Part shown: in pieces, positions 53,424 to 61,106 of the stretch
Layout of the letters: every line of letters starts with the position of its first letter
Numbering within the stretch: position 1 is the stretch's first letter
From: Actinoplanes couchii
Lineage (GTDB): Bacteria > Actinomycetota > Actinomycetes > Mycobacteriales > Micromonosporaceae
Assembly (NCBI RefSeq): GCF_016862075.1
Contig: NZ_BOMG01000111.1
Coordinates: 1 to 61,106, forward strand
DNA length: 61,106 nucleotides
Direction of reading: 5' to 3'
The notes under the pieces: generated by a model
Database searches by the model: none
What the model was told of the DNA's origin: nothing
The model's input: only the letters and a program-made list of their open reading frames with translations
Program-made: the position numbers and the translations under genes

Positions 53424-54239
53424 GTGGGCCCGGCCGTGACCCTTTCGCTCACGCCGATCGCGGATCCCACCGCGCCGCTGGCCCGCCGCAACCCGGTGGC
53501 GAAGACCGGCGCCGCCCTCCTCTTCACCCTGCCGTTGATCTCCACGGTCGACCCGTTCAGTCCGGCGGCGGCCCTGGCCGTGGAATTGCTGGTCCTGCCG
53601 TTCTTCGGAGTCCGCCCCGCCCTGCTGCTGCGCCGCGCCACGCCCCTGCTGCTGAGCGCCGCCGGCATCCTGGTGACGATGCTCCTATTCGCCGCCGACC
53701 GCAGCGGCGACCTGCTGTTCGCCCTGGGCCCGATCGAGGTGACCACCGGAGTCCTGTCCACCACCGGCGCCCTGATCCTGCGTATCTTCGCGATAGCCCT
53801 GCCCGGCATCGTGGTCTTCGCCACCACCGACCCCACCGATCTGGCCGACGCCCTGGTCCAGAACGCGAAGGCCCCCGCCCGCTTCGCGATCGGAGCCTTG
53901 GCGGCCTTCCGCCTGATCCCACTGCTGGGCCAGGAGTGGCGAGCGCTGTCCCTGGCCCGCCGAGCCCGGGGAGTGGACGCCGGCCGCAACCCGGTGGCAA
54001 AACTGCGCCTGTTCAGTTCGACAGCGTTCGCCCTGCTGGTGGGCGCCTTACGCCGGGGAGTCCGCCTGGCAGTGGCCATGGACGCCCGAGGCTTCGACTC
54101 GGGAATCCCCCGAACCCACGCCCGCCGCCAGCACTTCACCACCCCCGACGCACTGCTGCTGCTCGCCGCAGCTCTGACAGCAGCCGCCATCATCACCGCC
54201 TCGGTACTACTGGGCTGGTTCAACCCGATCGTCGGCTGA
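53424..54239 (+). CDS. ykoC: ECF transporter T component (YkoC-like)
   Basis: 271 residues from GTG 53424; GTG 53436 is an alternative. CbiQ-family permease with several helices and the two coupling motifs with Ala-Arg-Gly: SLARRARGVDAG near residue 180 and VAMDARGFDSG near 220. These short helices grip the ATPases. Third gene of the riboswitch-controlled unit. Confidence 0.9.
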   Translation: MGPAVTLSLTPIADPTAPLARRNPVAKTGAALLFTLPLISTVDPFSPAAALAVELLVLPFFGVRPALLLRRATPLLLSAAGILVTMLLFAADRSGDLLFALGPIEVTTGVLSTTGALILRIFAIALPGIVVFATTDPTDLADALVQNAKAPARFAIGALAAFRLIPLLGQEWRALSLARRARGVDAGRNPVAKLRLFSSTAFALLVGALRRGVRLAVAMDARGFDSGIPRTHARRQHFTTPDALLLLAAALTAAAIITASVLLGWFNPIVG

Positions 54240-54266
54240 TCGCCCCGCACCCACCGCCCGGGCCCG

Positions 54267-55025
54267 TCAGGTGGTGAGGACGATCGCCCGGGCGTCGACG
54301 TTGACGAGGTGGCCGCTGCCCAGGATGGCGACCGGCGTGTCCCAGTGGACGTGGCCGCAGAACGTCAGGGGCGGCGGGCGGCGCTCCGTCGCGGTGCGGA
54401 GGGCCGCCCGTCCCCGCTGGTCCGGGTGGTTCCCGGTCGGGCCCTCGTGCAACAGCAGCACGTCCGCGGTCAGTCCGCCGAGCCGGGCGACGAAGTCCGT
54501 CTCGGTACGCCGTAGCGGCCGCCCGGGATCACCGACGATTCCGGAGACTCCCGCGATCGTGACGCCGCCGAACTCCACGGTGTCACCGTCGAGAAGGGTG
54601 CCGAAACCCGCCACCTGCGCCGCGGTGATCTCGTCGTGGTTGCCGGCCACCCCGGTGATCAGCGGGCAACCGGCCACGGCGAAGGCCAGCCACACGTCCT
54701 GGACCGGGCCGCTCGCTCCGCGGAGGTCGGCGCCGGGGGCCGAGTACAGGTCGCCGGTCAGCAGGATGCCGGTGCGGGACGGTGGGGGCAGCAGGCCGGC
54801 GTCGGACCACAGGCTCAGGTGGTCGGCGAGGGCCACCCCCAGCAGGGCCGATCCCACCACGCCCTGCAGGTCGCCGGTGACCAGGAGGGCGTCCAGGCCG
54901 GCCGGGAGTTCGTCGACACGCAGGCGGGACACGTCGAGCAGGGCGTTGCGCGGGCGGCCGCCGGGACCGGCCGCCCGGTACGGGATCGTCGCCAGCGGTT
55001 CGGGGGTGGTGCTGACCAGGCGCAC
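54267..55025 (-). CDS. Metallophosphoesterase family protein
   Basis: 252 residues from GTG 55025 (start uncertain; weak ribosome site). Calcineurin-type motifs: LLVTGDLQG (D-x-x-G-like), GNHDEIT (GNHD), FCGHVHWD (GHxH). The first DxH motif is modified in the N-terminal part. It is convergent with ykoC. Substrate unknown. Confidence 0.8.
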   Translation of the reverse strand: MRLVSTTPEPLATIPYRAAGPGGRPRNALLDVSRLRVDELPAGLDALLVTGDLQGVVGSALLGVALADHLSLWSDAGLLPPPSRTGILLTGDLYSAPGADLRGASGPVQDVWLAFAVAGCPLITGVAGNHDEITAAQVAGFGTLLDGDTVEFGGVTIAGVSGIVGDPGRPLRRTETDFVARLGGLTADVLLLHEGPTGNHPDQRGRAALRTATERRPPPLTFCGHVHWDTPVAILGSGHLVNVDARAIVLTT

Positions 55026-55108
55026 CCCACCGATGATACGAAGACCGTTCGCCGGTCGGTCACGGGATCGACAGCGGGTGTTGTCCTGATCGGACGAAGG
55101 TGTCGGCC

Positions 55109-56808
55109 ATGGGTCACGGCCACGATCATCATCACCATGACGATTCCGGCGCCACCGGCGCTGATGTCCCGGAGGCACTCGACCTGAGTGTTCCGGAGAC
55201 CGAACTCTCCCCCGGCGACAGGTCGCGCCGTCGTTTCCTTCTCAGTGCCGGTCTGCTCGGTGCGGGTGCCGCCTCCTCGGTGCTGGTGCGCCCGGGCGCA
55301 GCCGAAGCGCACACCCACGGCCCGGCCGGCGGCGGCACGGCGAAGGGTGGTTTCACCTGGCTCTCCGGTGACCACCACATTCACACCCAGTACAGCTCGG
55401 ACGCCCAGTACCGCGTTCTGGACCAGGCGCAGAAGGGTCAGGCGTACGGCCTGGACTGGCTGGTCATCACCGACCACGGCAGTGCCACCCACGCCAAGAT
55501 CGGGGTGGAGAAGGTCAACCCGGACATCGTGAAGACCCGGGCCGAGCTGAAGGGTCTGCTCACCTTCCAGGGGCTGGAGTGGAACATTCCGGCCGCCGAG
55601 CACGCCACCGTGTTCGGCGGCCGGGTAAGAACGAGGTCGCGGTTCTCCAGCAGTTCGAGAACGCGTACGACGGATCGCTGCTGCCCACCACGAACACCAC
55701 CGCGCAGAACGAGGCGATGGCGATCGCCGGCATCAAGTTCCTCGGTGAGCAGGTCCGGAAGCGGAAGATCGACGGGGCGCTGTTCTTCGCGAACCACCCG
55801 GCCCGCCGTGGCATCGACTCGCCGCACGAGATCCGTAACTGGCGGGACGCCGACCCGACCGTCGCTGTCGGTTTCGAGGGTGCGCCCGGTCACCAGGCGG
55901 CCGGCATTCCGGCGCCGAACGGCCGTGGTGGCGCGCGCGGCTACTACGACAACAACCCGTCGGCCGCGTCGTTCGCCGGTTACCCGCTCGAGTCGTACCG
56001 CACCTGGGGTGGTTTCGACTGGATGACCGCGACCGTCGGCGGGCTGTGGGACAGCCTTCTCGCCGAGGGCAAGGCGTGGTGGATCACCGTCAACTCGGAC
56101 AGCCACGTCAACTACCTGGACCAGACGGACCGGGGACCGGGCAGCGATTTCAACGCCAACGGCAAGTACAACGATCCGGTCTACACCGGGGCGATCAACA
56201 CGCAGGCCGGTGACTTCTGGCCCGGTTACTACGGGCGCACGAGTGTCGGCGCGTCGTCGTTCTCGTACAAGGCGGTCATGGACGGCCTGCGGGCCGGGCG
56301 GGTCTGGGTCGACCACGGCCGGTTGATCAAAAACCTGGATGCGCGGGTACGCGTGACCGGAGATCGCCGGAGCACGACCGGCACCCCGCTCGGTGGTGTT
56401 CTCCAGGTCAAGCGCGGCACCTCGACCGAGCTGGTGCTCGACATCGACCTGCAGGACATCCCGAACTGGGCCGGTTTCGTCCCGGTGCTGAAGCGGGTCG
56501 ACGTGATCGTCGGCACCGTCACCGGCGCGGTCTCCGACAAGGACGCCTACACCACCCCGAACACCAGAGTGGTCAAGTCGTTCGAGATCACCAAGACCAA
56601 CGGCAGGATCAGCCTGTCGTACGATCTGGGCCGCCTCGACAAGCCCTTCTACCTGCGTGTCCGGGGCACCGACGGCAACCGCACCCAGGCCGGTCTGATG
56701 GGCCCCGCCGTCGACCCGCACGGTCCCCAGCTCGACGTGGTCGGTGCCGCCGACCCGTGGGGTGACCTGTGGTTCTACACCAACCCCGTCTGGGTCCTGC
56801 CCCGATGA
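55109..56808 (+). pseudogene. Tat-exported PHP-type phosphoesterase, broken by a frameshift
   Basis: Start ATG 55109. The first frame encodes an N-terminal His-rich segment, a Tat signal (RSRRRFLLSAGLLGAGAASS), and PHP motif 1 (SGDHHIHTQYS) with ITDHGS. The frame runs to HATVFGG at 55620, then continues naturally one base later in another frame as PGKNEVAVLQQFENAYDGS. A run of CC where CCC is expected (55621-55622) accounts for the shift. The second part has FFANHPARRGIDSP, NSDSHVNYLDQTDRGP and a C-terminal beta domain, through 56808. Full length would be about 566 residues. Either a real lesion, or a sequencing error in a short C run. Confidence 0.85.
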
Positions 56809-57326
56809 CGACGGTCTCTCCACCAGCAGCGCCGGCCGTGACCGCGGCCGGCGCCGCCCGGATCGTCGGCCTCAGCCTCGGGCATACCACCCTCGCCGAG
56901 GCCGACCACTGGATCCGGGCGCTGAAGCCGGCCCCGGTGCTGGCCTGCACCCACCTGGTGACCGTGCCGTTCCCGCACGTCGCGATCAGCCTGCTCACCG
57001 CGCAGCCGGTCGAGACCGCACCGGAGCTGGCGCAGGCCGCCACCGAGGCCGCGGGCGGGCGGTTCGGGCGGGCCGTCCGGTTCCCCGGCTCGGAACGGCT
57101 CACCGGTTCGCTGACGGTCAGCGAGATCCTGCAGCGCAGTTCGATCGGGCGGGTCGAGGTGCTGGGCAGTGGCACCGCCGATCCGGCCCTGGTGGTCGAC
57201 ACCGGCGATTTTGTCCGGCCGCAGTTCCGCAACGGGGAACTGGTCCTGGTCACCACTCCCGCGGCCGGTGGGAGACTGGTCCCGTTCGAGACCCGTCATC
57301 CGACACCGTGCTGCGCTGACCATTGA
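56805..57326 (+). CDS. Hypothetical protein downstream of the PHP gene
   Basis: 173 residues from ATG 56805, overlapping the PHP stop (ATGA). Sequence such as AARIVGLSLGHTTLAEADHW, and later VVDTGDFVRPQFRNGELVLV, suggests a beta-rich domain near the end. Not recognised; coupling suggests a role linked to the broken exported enzyme. Confidence 0.68.
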   Translation: MTTVSPPAAPAVTAAGAARIVGLSLGHTTLAEADHWIRALKPAPVLACTHLVTVPFPHVAISLLTAQPVETAPELAQAATEAAGGRFGRAVRFPGSERLTGSLTVSEILQRSSIGRVEVLGSGTADPALVVDTGDFVRPQFRNGELVLVTTPAAGGRLVPFETRHPTPCCADH

Positions 57327-57394
57327 CGTTCGCTACGCGGGACGGGGCAGGCTCGGTGCCCCACTCCGGAGCACCCGTCCCTTACCGTGTTCGC

Positions 57395-58312
57395 ATGTCT
57401 CGTCACCCCCTGCATCAGCTCCTGGCGGAGGCGCGCAGTGGCGTGCTCGTGTTCAGTGTCACGCCACCGAAGCTCAGCACGGCCGAGGACCGGGTCAAGG
57501 AGATCGCCGAGGTCACGCTGGACCGGCTGACCGCCCTCGACATCGACGGCCTGATCCTCTACGACATCGACGACGAGTCCGACCGGCGACCGGACCGGAT
57601 CTTCCCGTACCTGCCGACCCTCGACCCGGGCCGTTATCTCACCGAGCACCTGACCGGGTGGCGCCAGCCGACGATCATCTACCGCTGTGTCGGGAAGTAC
57701 TCGGAGGACGAGCTCACCGACTGGATGGCCGGCGCCGGTGACCAGGTGATGTCGGTGTTCGTCGGCCCGTCGTCAGGTGGCAAGGAGGTCCGCACCACGC
57801 TGCGCCGGGCCCAGGAGCTGCGCGCCGAGGTGCGGCCCGACCTGCCGCTCGGGGCCGTGGTGATCCCCGAGCGGGCCGACGAGCACCTGCGCATGCTGTC
57901 CAAGCAGGAGCGTGGCGCGTCGTTCTTCGTCAGCCAGGTCGTCTACCACGTCAACGAGATGAAGAACCTGCTCAGCGGCTACTTCTACGAGTGCCGGGAG
58001 CGGGGCGCCACGCCGCGGACGATGATCTTCACGCTGTCGTTGTGCGGCTCGCTGCGGACCCTGGAGTTCGTCAGGTGGCTCGGCGTCGACGTGCCCCGCT
58101 GGCTGGAGAATTCGATCCGGCACTCCGAGGACCCGCTGGCCGAGTCGTACCGGCAGTGTGTGGCGATCGCCCGGGACCTGATCGATTTCTGCGAACATCT
58201 GGGCCTGCCGTACGGGTTCAACATCGAGAGCGTCTCGATCCGCAAGGCGGAGATCGAAGCCAGCACCGATCTGGCCGCCGAGGTGGCCGGGCTGCTCCGT
58301 TACCGCCGCTGA
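57395..58312 (+). CDS. Methylenetetrahydrofolate reductase-family protein
   Basis: 305 residues from ATG 57395. MTHFR barrel features: VFSVTPPKLSTAEDRVKEIA, LDIDGLILYDIDDES, FFVSQVVYHVNEMKNLLSGY, then MIFTLSLCGSLRTLEFVRWL and NIESVSIRKAEIEAS. It is flavin-dependent in known enzymes and makes 5-methyl-THF for methionine. This is an actinobacterial variant rather than classical MetF, so the exact reaction is less sure. It converges with the aldo/keto reductase (13-bp overlap). Confidence 0.82.
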   Translation: MSRHPLHQLLAEARSGVLVFSVTPPKLSTAEDRVKEIAEVTLDRLTALDIDGLILYDIDDESDRRPDRIFPYLPTLDPGRYLTEHLTGWRQPTIIYRCVGKYSEDELTDWMAGAGDQVMSVFVGPSSGGKEVRTTLRRAQELRAEVRPDLPLGAVVIPERADEHLRMLSKQERGASFFVSQVVYHVNEMKNLLSGYFYECRERGATPRTMIFTLSLCGSLRTLEFVRWLGVDVPRWLENSIRHSEDPLAESYRQCVAIARDLIDFCEHLGLPYGFNIESVSIRKAEIEASTDLAAEVAGLLRYRR

Positions 58313-59124
58313 TCCTCGGCGAGTTCCAGGGCCCCGGCGGCGACGTTCTCCTCCAGATGGGCGACGTCGCCGGTGCCCGGAATGACCAGCACGTGCGGGC
58401 CTTGGTGGAGCGCCCACGCCAGCCTCCTCCCCGGATCGCTGTGTGCCCCGGCTTCCCGTTGTGGCCCGGCGATGCTGAAGTAGGGCACGAAAGCGATTCC
58501 CCGCGCACCGCATTCCCGCAGCACATCGTCATGACGCCGAAGGTCAATGGCATAGGCGTTCTGTACGCATACGACCGGCGCGATGTCCCGGACGAGATCG
58601 AGATGCTCGACCCGCACATTGGACAGTCCCAGATTCCGGATCAGCCCTTCCCGCCGCATGTCGGCGAGCGCCCCGAACCGGTCGGCGAACGACTCCTGAT
58701 CCCGGTTGAGCCGCAGATTGACCAGATCGAGCGTCTCCACCCCGAGCCGCCGCAGGTTCTCCTCGACCTGCCGCCGCAGGTCAGCCGCGCTGATCGCCTC
58801 ACCCCAACTGCCGTCCGCCCGCGGATCAGGCCCGACCTTGGTGGCGACGACCATTTCCCGCGGGTACGGATGAAGGGCCTCCCGAATCAGTTCGGTCGCG
58901 TACCGAACCGGCCCGTCCTCCCCGTCCAGAATCCCGCCCGGCGAGTAGTAGAAGGCGGCGGTGTCAATGTGATTGATCCCCAACTCGACAGCTCGCCGCA
59001 AAACACGAATCGCCACGTCCCGATCCCGCCGAACAGTGATCCGCATGGAACCGAAACCCATCCGGTTCACCACCCGATCCCCGAGCCGCCACGTGCCGGC
59101 CGCTACCACCCCGTCAATCGACAT
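58300..59124 (-). CDS. Aldo/keto reductase
   Basis: 274 residues. AKR signature: MGFGSMRITVRRD, NHIDTAAFYYSPGG (Asp and Tyr of the active site), VVATKVGPDPRADGSW (Lys), then GLSNVRVEHLDLV and VIPGTGDVAHLEEN (NADP phosphate contact region). The C-terminus is short. NADPH-dependent carbonyl reduction; physiological substrate unknown. Confidence 0.9.
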   Translation of the reverse strand: MSIDGVVAAGTWRLGDRVVNRMGFGSMRITVRRDRDVAIRVLRRAVELGINHIDTAAFYYSPGGILDGEDGPVRYATELIREALHPYPREMVVATKVGPDPRADGSWGEAISAADLRRQVEENLRRLGVETLDLVNLRLNRDQESFADRFGALADMRREGLIRNLGLSNVRVEHLDLVRDIAPVVCVQNAYAIDLRRHDDVLRECGARGIAFVPYFSIAGPQREAGAHSDPGRRLAWALHQGPHVLVIPGTGDVAHLEENVAAGALELAEDQRR

Positions 59125-59197
59125 CCGGCAAAGCTACGCAGTGCACCACAAAGCCACACTCGGCTACCCGCCCGATACCGAAGCCCCACAAACCTTG

Positions 59198-59379
59198 CTA
59201 CTTTTCAGGTAGAGCTTGGAAACCGCTGCCGGCCTCCTCCGCCGCCTTGATTCTCAGGTATAAATCGGAGATTTCAGCCAGCGCGGCGTTGATCGTGTCA
59301 CTCCACCGAATGTCTTGAGACGCACCGCCGCGCTGGTGAAAGTCTCCTCGTCGATCTCCACGATGCTGCCCTCACGCAT
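59198..59379 (-). pseudogene. Small protein gene, apparently frameshifted
   Basis: From ATG 59379 (AGGGGG seven bases upstream) one frame reads MREGSIVEIDEETFTSAAVR and ends at 59254. A second frame takes over with RWSDTINAALAEISDLYLRI, then KAAEEAGSGFQALPEK and stops at 59198. Together they look like one helical protein of about 60 residues, reminiscent of small ESX/WXG-type proteins, interrupted near 59300. Weak support: the open part alone is 41 residues. Confidence 0.4.
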
Positions 59380-59519
59380 CAGAAACCCCCTGCGATCGCC
59401 ACCCTCCCTCTTTGCCGATGGCTAGCTTTGCATAAACTGGTCTCGTATCACCTTGCTTCGTACAGGGTAGTCCCGTGCATTGATCGACTCAAGTCGGATC
59501 TCCCTGGGAGGATGGGGGC

Positions 59520-59813
59520 ATGCTTGTTGCCTTTTCCGTCACGCCCATCGGGGGCGGGGAGTCCGTGGGGGACGCCGTCGCCGAGGCTGTCCGGGTGGTT
59601 CGGGCCTCGGGGCTGCCGAACCGGACCGACTCCATGTTCACCACGATCGAAGGCGAGTGGGACGAGGTGATGGCCGTGGTCAAGCAGGCCGTCGACGCCG
59701 TCGCCGCGGTCTCGTCGCGGGTCAGTCTGTCGCTCAAGGCGGACATCCGGGCCGGTGTCACCGACGCGCTGACCGCCAAGGTCGAGTTCATCGAGAGGAA
59801 GCTGGCCGAGTGA
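59520..59813 (+). CDS. MTH1187/YkoF-type thiamine-binding protein
   Basis: 97 residues. MLVAFSVTPIGGGESVGDAV, VVRASGLPNRTDSMFTTIEG and RVSLSLKADIRAG match the small MTH1187 (DUF77/Thiamine_BP) family, a ferredoxin-like fold that binds thiamine or its precursor. No transporter is adjacent, but the YkoEDC genes lie 5-8 kb upstream. GGGAGG upstream; stop overlaps the HAD start. Confidence 0.87.
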   Translation: MLVAFSVTPIGGGESVGDAVAEAVRVVRASGLPNRTDSMFTTIEGEWDEVMAVVKQAVDAVAAVSSRVSLSLKADIRAGVTDALTAKVEFIERKLAE

Positions 59814-60484
59814 GACGCCTGATCATGTGGGACATCGACTACACGCTGCTCCGGGGCGGCGGGGTCGCGGCCAAGGCGTGGCGGGCGGCGTTCACCGAGA
59901 CCACCGGGGTGACCTGGCGGGACACCCCGATCTTCGGCGGGCGGACCGACACCGACATCTGCACCGAGGTCTTCGCCAGCCACGGTGTCACCGACTGCAC
60001 CCACGAGCGGTTCTTCGCCCGGTACGTGGAGCGGGTCGCCGAGATCCGGCACGAGTTCACCGTGCACGGCACGCTGATGCCGGGGGTCCGTGAGGTGCTG
60101 GCCCGGCTGGGTGACGACCCGCGTGTGGTGCAGACCCTGGTGACCGGCAACGTCCCCCAGGTGGCCGCGTTCAAGGTGGCGGCGTTCGGGCTGGACGGCT
60201 CGTTCGACGCCGAGGTGGGTGGTTACGGCACCGACGATCACGTGCGGGCGACCCTGGTCCGGCGCTGCCGGGAGCGGGCCGAGGCGAAGTACGGCGAGAC
60301 GTTCCAGCCGGTGGTGATCGGGGACACGGTGCACGACGTGACGGCGGCCCTGGCGAACGGGGCGGTCGCGATCGCGGTGGCGACCGGCGCGACCCCGGCG
60401 GCGGAGCTGGCCGAGGCCGGCGCGCACATCGTCCTGCCCGATCTGTCCGACTTGGAGGCGTCGGTCAAGGCGCTGGCCGGCTGA
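59810..60484 (+). CDS. HAD-family hydrolase (phosphoglycolate-phosphatase-like)
   Basis: 224 residues from GTG 59810, overlapping the previous stop. HAD motif I MWDIDYTLLRGG (D-x-D), motif II TGNVPQV, motif III/IV VVIGDTVHDVTAAL. The cap domain is small and helical. Typical substrate class is a phosphate ester; the exact one is unknown. Operonic with the thiamine-binding protein, so a role in thiamine phosphate turnover is possible. Confidence 0.88.
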   Translation: MRRLIMWDIDYTLLRGGGVAAKAWRAAFTETTGVTWRDTPIFGGRTDTDICTEVFASHGVTDCTHERFFARYVERVAEIRHEFTVHGTLMPGVREVLARLGDDPRVVQTLVTGNVPQVAAFKVAAFGLDGSFDAEVGGYGTDDHVRATLVRRCRERAEAKYGETFQPVVIGDTVHDVTAALANGAVAIAVATGATPAAELAEAGAHIVLPDLSDLEASVKALAG

Positions 60485-60495
60485 GACCGGGCCAT

Positions 60496-60562
60496 CTCCA
60501 AAAGGCAGGCGTCTCAAAAAGGCAGGCGTCTCAAAAAGGCAGGCGCCTCAAAAGGGCAGGCT
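60496..60562. repeat. 17-bp tandem repeat, four copies
   Basis: CTCAAAAAGGCAGGCGT and close variants begin at 60496, 60513, 60530 and 60547, between two convergent genes. The last copy runs into the 3' end of the histidine phosphatase gene and supplies its stop. Confidence 0.85.
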
Positions 60563-61081
60563 CAGCTCCGGCGGGAAGCCGGTGAACCGCAGCTCGGGCG
60601 GCAGGTGCGACAGGTCGTTGAAGACGATGACCCGGGTCCGGCCGCCCGGGAAGTACCGGATCACGGTCAGCCCGGTGTTGGCCGGGATCAGGTCACGCCA
60701 CCGCTCGGCGGGCGTCTCCAGTGCCTCCCGGGCGAACCACGCCACCTGGAAGGCGTGTGTGATCAGCAGCTCGTGCCGCTCCTGATCGGCCGGGCCGGTG
60801 AACCGGGCGATCATCCCGGCCGACGCATCGGGCTCCTCGGTGGGCACCCGGTCGTCCAGCTCGTCGGCCGGCTGCACCGGAACCCCGGGCAGGTGGGCGG
60901 CGACCAGCGCGGCGGTCCGGACCGCCCGCACGAGCGGACTGTGATGGACGGCCGCGAACGGCACCCCGGCGAGCCGCTCACCGAGCAGCCCGGCCTGCCG
61001 CTCCCCCGCCGGGCTCAGACCGGTCTGGTCGGCGAGCGCCTCGGCGTGCCGGGCGATCCAGAGGTGCCGGACACCACTCAT
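60548..61081 (-). CDS. Histidine phosphatase family protein
   Basis: 177 residues from ATG 61081. N-terminal catalytic motif is RHAE (WIARHAEALADQTGLSPAGE) instead of the common RHG; AAVHHSPLVRAVRTA supplies the second arginine and LLITHAFQVAWFAREA the second histidine. Probable phosphatase of the phosphoglycerate-mutase superfamily; substrate unknown. Confidence 0.85.
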   Translation of the reverse strand: MSGVRHLWIARHAEALADQTGLSPAGERQAGLLGERLAGVPFAAVHHSPLVRAVRTAALVAAHLPGVPVQPADELDDRVPTEEPDASAGMIARFTGPADQERHELLITHAFQVAWFAREALETPAERWRDLIPANTGLTVIRYFPGGRTRVIVFNDLSHLPPELRFTGFPPELSLPF

Positions 61082-61106
61082 ACCGGGGCTCCTGAACAGG
61101 ACGGGG

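Overview
The window is about 61 kb of high-GC actinobacterial chromosome. Strong Shine-Dalgarno sites, many GTG starts, ATGA/GTGA gene overlaps and the synteny zur / glyS / dusB / dgt / dnaG suggest a filamentous actinomycete, probably Micromonosporaceae (Actinoplanes-like). That assignment is inference from gene content, not a database match. No CRISPR array, rRNA or complete insertion sequence was seen.

Left edge (1-2567): the tail of a membrane-anchored protein, a reverse-strand DUF4143-type ATPase whose promoter carries four 23-bp repeats and looks leaderless, then about 1.2 kb without a convincing gene.

Integrated element (2568-18706): a 16.1-kb actinomycete integrative and conjugative element (AICE) of the pSAM2 type sits in a CAT-anticodon tRNA gene. 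A perfect 43-bp direct repeat (attL 2568-2610, attR 18664-18706) bounds it, and putative integrase arm sites lie just inside each end. The right half is a tightly overlapping operon: Pra-like activator, zinc-ribbon protein, FtsK/TraSA translocase, DUF2637/SpdB-like membrane protein, HUH replication initiator, Xis and tyrosine integrase. The left half is accessory: a HicA-HicB toxin-antitoxin pair with two palindromic operators, and four small membrane or membrane-anchored proteins separated by long, partly duplicated noncoding blocks. Two XRE(DUF5753)-DUF397 regulator pairs, an MFS exporter and several small genes follow. A palindrome TATGCA-N4-TGCATA (or a shorter 12-bp form) recurs at both regulator pairs and inside the promoter of the conjugation operon, which suggests a shared switch.

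Chromosomal region 18.7-39.6 kb: amine-oxidase-like FAD enzyme, tRNA-Asn, YtxH-like protein, EboE-like TIM-barrel protein, YihY/BrkB membrane protein, an ABC-2 exporter (ATPase plus two permeases), dnaG, dgt, a five-gene PATAN/Roadblock signalling cluster with no GTPase, a DUF2786 protein, an MFS gene with a damaged 5' end, a TPR protein, an SPFH-GYF_2 plus zinc-ribbon pair, and dusB.

Region 39.7-61 kb: a large secreted Ig-like repeat protein, an XdhC-like protein, glyS, znuACB followed by smtB-like and zur regulators (a complete zinc-homeostasis unit), small membrane proteins, an alpha/beta hydrolase, a TPP riboswitch controlling a YkoEDC thiamine-precursor ECF transporter, and a metallophosphoesterase. 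It ends with a Tat-exported PHP-type phosphoesterase broken by one frameshift, a methylenetetrahydrofolate reductase, an aldo/keto reductase, a small broken ORF, a thiamine-binding MTH1187-type protein, a HAD hydrolase and a histidine phosphatase.
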